Part shown: positions 59,286 to 64,000 of the stretch, in pieces
Layout: each line of letters opens with the position of its first letter
How positions within the stretch are numbered: the first letter of the stretch is position 1
Source: Agriotes lineatus
Taxonomy: Eukaryota > Arthropoda > Insecta > Coleoptera > Elateridae
Assembly (NCBI GenBank): GCA_940337035.1
Contig: OW679203.1
Span: 80,801,061 to 80,865,060 of the forward strand
DNA length: 64,000 nucleotides
Reading direction: 5' to 3'
Position numbers and translations under genes: made by a program
The notes under the pieces: generated by a model
Told to the model about the DNA's origin: nothing
What the model saw: only the letters and a program-made list of their open reading frames with translations
Database searches by the model: none

Positions 59286-62200
59286 TACCGTCTTTTACTG
59301 ATAGCTCGAGTACAAGTCGACACACATAAGAAAAGCAACCAATACCGCTCATAAGCATTTCAATTCTTTACATGCCCTTCGCGAGTTATCATGTTTACAT
59401 CCGCTGGCGTGACATACTCGACTTTTCTTAATTTCCAGACTTTCCTTTAACTTCAAAGCGGCTGCTGTCTTTTCAAAGTTATGCAGTTTTGTGGTACCTT
59501 TCATTTGGCTTTAGGCTAGCCGCAATTCGTTGAGCAGCTGCGACAAAACTGATCAATTAATAAACTGGACGCGGTCGAAAGTTTGAAACTCGGACTCTAT
59601 CTAGCTTCACCGTGAAGTCTTATTTTTTATTGAAAAGCAATGACGAACAAACTACGTAAAAGGAATGCAAATTTAGCGGATTTTGGCTGTCATGAAGCCA
59701 TATAACTGATTTTAAGAAAAATAAAAATTCGGTACTTGCCTCCAGGACATCGTGTACATAACAAGGATTTAAAAAGATTAAATGTGGACTTTTACGAGCA
59801 TCGATAGTGAGTAACCTTGGACTCTCAGCGCATTATTATTGACGAATAATTGGAATACAAATTGGAAGATATAAATTCTCAATTTTGCATATATTATATT
59901 TGCATATATATCACGCAAGTCATCAAAAATCCCGACAAAATACCAGGAACTAAAAATTGAACAATGTGCAAGATGTTGGAGCCGTTGCAAAATCTATATT
60001 GAATGAACGTTCAGAAGCAGAAGTCTTCTTTATGACTCTTTCAATTACTTAATTGCTTGCATTTCGCAAGATCAACTGCACACAAAGAGATCGAAAGCAT
60101 CTTTCGTAACCAATTCCAGGCACACGAAGAGCTCTTTGTGAAATGTTTATAAAAGTCCACCTTGACATTCATTTCGATAGCATTGAAGCGAACAGATCTG
60201 CTATGGGCTTTTCATGTCTTCTCGACCGAGCTCAAAAAGAAACGCTGATTTGGGTTTGTAGCCCAAAGTCAAAAATTGGCTAGACCCTGACCAACTGACA
60301 TTTAGTTCCTCGCCATTCGCAATTGCTCTGCTTGTGTTTCGCATAGGATCTTCAAGCAGCATAAAAAAGTTAATGAATTTAGGCGACGATTTAATTTGAA
60401 TAGAATTTTCAGCAAAATAATTGAAGGAAAATATTGAAATCCAGCAAAACCTTTAATAAAATAAAGAAACGTCTGGAGCGGTAAAATAGTGAACGTAAGC
60501 CGGACAGGCAGACTAACCAATACGGAAATGTCTGGAACAGCGAAAGAAAAAGAAGAAAAAAAGTACACGTCTAATGGGCCACGTGATAAGAGGATGACGC
60601 TTAATGAAAACCACCATTAAAGGAAAATTGAGCGGAAAAGTTCTGAATGACGGTAAGTATGAAAATATAAAGAGGAAATCCCAAAATCCGGTTCAATAAT
60701 TACCATTGCGTATTTTTGGATTTTCTAAAAACTATATTCCAAGACAACACTAATCGTTAAAGAGACAATGTCAGCTGGAGCTGCATCAGGTTTTCAAATA
60801 CCATCAACCTTCATTACGTAAGATTACGAAACTATGGAAATTGCAGAACTGCAGGTAATGGTATTAAGGATTCGTTGAGTGCAATCTGCATAATTCGGAA
60901 ATGCATTATACAGGCACTTTTAAACAGGCTATACCGGAATATTTCCTTTCAGTTCTTTCCTAGAGAATGTTCAGTTGTTCAGCGGACAGGTTTATGTTTA
61001 TTTCAGAAGAACAAAGCAAGAATATAATTACTAAAGGTAGCAAAAAGAAGAAATGGTAATTTATGGCCTTTTATCTAATCATTTCGTTTCGCTAAAACAC
61101 TTATTTTGAAATACTAGTACCAGTTGGATGTCCTTCGGAAAAACTGGTTACATACAATTGGTCTAAATTTGGAACTTCCAGAATAATAATCTAGTTTCGG
61201 AAACAACAGGAGCGTAGCCTCTGCATTTCCCATTTTTTTTTATAAAATGATGTAACTACTTAGAATAGAAATTCGCGTATAAGATTTAGGTGTCTTTCTA
61301 AAGTTGAACTCAAAGCAAATAGGTGTATTGAAGACAGTTTAAGATAGCTTAGTAAGTCCATTAGGACTTTCTTGCACAATAATGCACTACCTCACTACAG
61401 GTTTTGGTTAGTTGAATAGTTTTATTTTTTAAAGTAACGTTAAATATCGGCATTTTTGCTTCTGAAACGACTCAACATGTCCTCTGAGTGTCGCGCTATG
61501 TACCGATTTCCCCCGTCGGAATAGTCCGCACAAAGGCAGCTTTGGTCCTATTGTTGAGTCGACACAGTCGCCGAGTATTTTGAAATACGGCAGTGTCAAT
61601 CGGTTGTCCAAAATTCAAGTTAGGTCGTATTCCTGATTAGTTCTACGTGGGCTAATGTTCGATAAGACCTTTTCTCGTTTTCCCTTTTCCATTGTTTAAT
61701 GTTTTGCTGGTTTTTTGTTGACGTGCAACTTCCGTTTCGACTTATTTCACATTTTCACTTTTTGCCAGAATCGCCGTTAAAGGAAGAGTCCGTGGCCGTT
61801 CAAAATATCAGCACGTAGAATTTAGAGGTTTACATTACAGTCGTCAAGGTTAGATTTTTCCAATATTGAGTGCCTAGTAACGCGCTTCCAAGGGGAATTC
61901 CTGGATTTACCAAATTGCTCCCGTTGGCGAAAATGATTCTAATTCCAATGATTACATCGTGTCTCAATAAAATTTGAATTTTTATAAACCTCAACTTTCG
62001 ATTTTGTATTTCATATTAAATTGTAACAAGAATAACAAACGGGTTAACCTAATAATATTCAGTCACATGCGTCACTAGGCGATTGTAACGAAAACTGTGT
62101 GTTGAAAACCACGAATAACAATATTGATGATTTGCATGAACACGTTGCGTTCCAGAAGTTCTTTTAGACGATAGTATTTGCGAATCTGTTCAATTTATAG

Positions 62201-64000
62201 TTCGTGATTGAGTACTAATTGGTGTTTCTCATTTGGGGCCTTTATTACTTCGCTTGATGGGTCCATGCTTGAATTGAATTTACTATGATTTCGTTTTTTA
62301 GACTTCCAGGACCTTTGACAGCGCTTTTAAGCTATACAAGACATTACGATATTACACTATTACAATGTGATAATTAATATGTCAATAATATATTTTTAGT
62401 GTTCCTTTTGGGTCCAGCTTGATTTAATTTTTTTAGTGTCTTTCTATGCTTTATTGTAGTCGTTACCTACTAATATAAGAGTTATTGCTGTTTGTTTCTT
62501 TATTTTGGTATTTCTGTTGCTTTCGTCGCGACTTACATACTCTGTATAGTTCGGCAGCGTGAGTTATGGTAAGTTACTGAACCCGGCGCCCTTATCGGTT
62601 AACTCAGTGTTGCTCATACCAGTAGGTGAATTTATTATCTATCTAGTTGCTTGTTAGGAACATTAAAAGCTCATTTTCGTTAGTGTTACACTTGCTCTAG
62701 TGTAACAATATTGACACTCATTGGGTTTGGCGTGTAGCATTCACGCAGAATTGGACTGAAAAAACAATCGTAGCCTCTAACCCTAGATTAATAAAGCAGT
62801 TTGAATTGGATTGATCGTCAAGCTTTCGGATATAAAAATTGTTCAAAATCACTCCACTACTATAGGTAGCCTATATGCAAGCACAACCCACTTGTACTAA
62901 AAATGTTAAAACCTCACATCTGTTTTATATGATGAAATTGTATATGTATATAAACAAATACAAAAAATCCATTATGGTAACTATGAATATCTTAAGTTAA
63001 TTAATTTAAAAAATTATAGTACTGTATAATTTTGAAACCGTGTCTACATAAATTACAATAATAATAAATTGCGTATACGAGCATACTTAAAAACAAAGAA
63101 TTTATATGGATATTACATTTATTGATTTACAATTTAGCTCATTCTGTGTCATCGCTACAATTAAGACCAGTAGATTTAAAAAATTGCATCATTGATGGAA
63201 AGTTAATATTTAGGAAAAATAATTTTTTGAACTTCTGTTGCTCTTATTAGATTGGGTTTGATTAATATGAAATAAAATAGCTGTACGCCCATTTGCTCTT
63301 GAAATGTAATTTTTTGTGAACGGTCTGTCTCTACAGTGAGTAACGGCAGTTTGAAAAATAAAACCCTAAACGAGGATACAATTTATAGTTCACATAGTTA
63401 CGAGTGATCGCTATAACTTGAAATTTAAATTGCGTTAACCGGTTGTTGCCATCCATTTACGTTGTCTTTTTTTTGTTAGCATGCGATAACGATTCCATAA
63501 GAAATACGCACATAAGTTTGGGCTTCCCTCTTTCTTCCACTTAAAAATTTCAAATTGCGTCCTTACATTTAATTTTATTTAAGCACGCATCAAAATGATG
63601 AAATATATTAAAACACAAGTTTGTAAAATATATACCTGTTTCCTTAACATTTTAAAATTAATCTTGCAGTACACCATTTAATATTGTATTTAATAAAAAT
63701 AATAATTTATCTCTGCTCTTTCTGGATTGACGGTATCCTTATTATCAATAAATTGTAGATGTAGCATGTACGTCAATTCTCAAATTCTTAAGTAATGACC
63801 GTAAGTTTTACAGCTTTTTCAGTATCTATATTGAAATTTAGTTGCAAATGGACTACGTAACCAAATAGAAAAAGCGTCAGATAAACTGCCTGTAAATTAG
63901 GTAATGATGTGGTTTAAATAAATTATAATATTAATGAGCTACCTTTGAGGAAAATTCAATAACAAAAACTTAATATATGGATACGTCTTAAATTTGAATT
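59286..64000. other. AT-rich spacer to the window end
   Basis: No protein family, RNA gene or repeat was recognised. 61,430-61,620 is somewhat richer in G+C with a 60-codon - strand frame of no known family. 62,900-64,000 is extremely AT-rich. Confidence 0.4.

Noticed and set aside
1..64000. CRISPR array, prophage or bacterial operon
   Set aside because: No short regular spacers or prokaryotic gene layout; splice sites and LINEs show an animal genome.

Overview
The window is animal nuclear DNA, most likely from an insect. It is AT-rich and gene-poor. The protein-coding information sits in short exons with GT/AG splice sites inside long introns, and the space between them is filled with decayed LINE retrotransposons, LTR-element remnants, long-period tandem repeats and a degenerate TTAGG-type repeat. 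No prokaryotic operon, CRISPR array or phage structure is present. The order of insect cannot be fixed from the sequence; the mix of families would suit a beetle, but that is a guess.

Two host genes are recognised, arranged tail to tail with about 1.6 kb between their stop codons. (1) On the + strand, 2041-10661, six exons encode a trypsin-fold serine protease homologue whose catalytic His and Ser are replaced. Its second exon holds an in-frame TAG at the place of the conserved Trp, or alternatively a 57-nt mini-intron. Its fourth intron is about 7 kb and consists mainly of a degenerate tandem array (about 3.2-9.3 kb, monomers of about 180-228 bp), part of which has a five-monomer higher-order order. 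(2) On the - strand, 39578 down to 12258, nine exons encode about 516 residues of a CD36/class B scavenger receptor, with both membrane spans, the six conserved loop cysteines and an unusually long cytoplasmic tail carrying a DxxxLL/YxxL sorting motif. The exon with the start codon is not certain; exon A begins at a splice acceptor, so the gene continues toward higher coordinates.

The introns and flanks hold most of the rest. The 15.8 kb intron of the receptor (17.7-33.4 kb) contains LINE remnants, a ~275-bp repeat and an R1-type LINE piece flanked by TTAGG-like motifs. The 5.9 kb intron (33.6-39.5 kb) holds a ~170-bp tandem array interrupted by a LINE tail. The region 39.6-64 kb shows no recognised coding exon: it has LINE reverse-transcriptase remnants (46.7, 51, 52.8, 57-58 kb), an 18-nt primer-binding site matching tRNA-Lys next to a probable LTR (47.4 kb), a perfect 14-bp hairpin (47.03 kb), a tRNA-derived element (59.2 kb) and AT-rich spacer.

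The two genes have no evident functional link beyond adjacency. All exon boundaries were read by eye from splice motifs, reading-frame phase and family resemblance; none has transcript support here.
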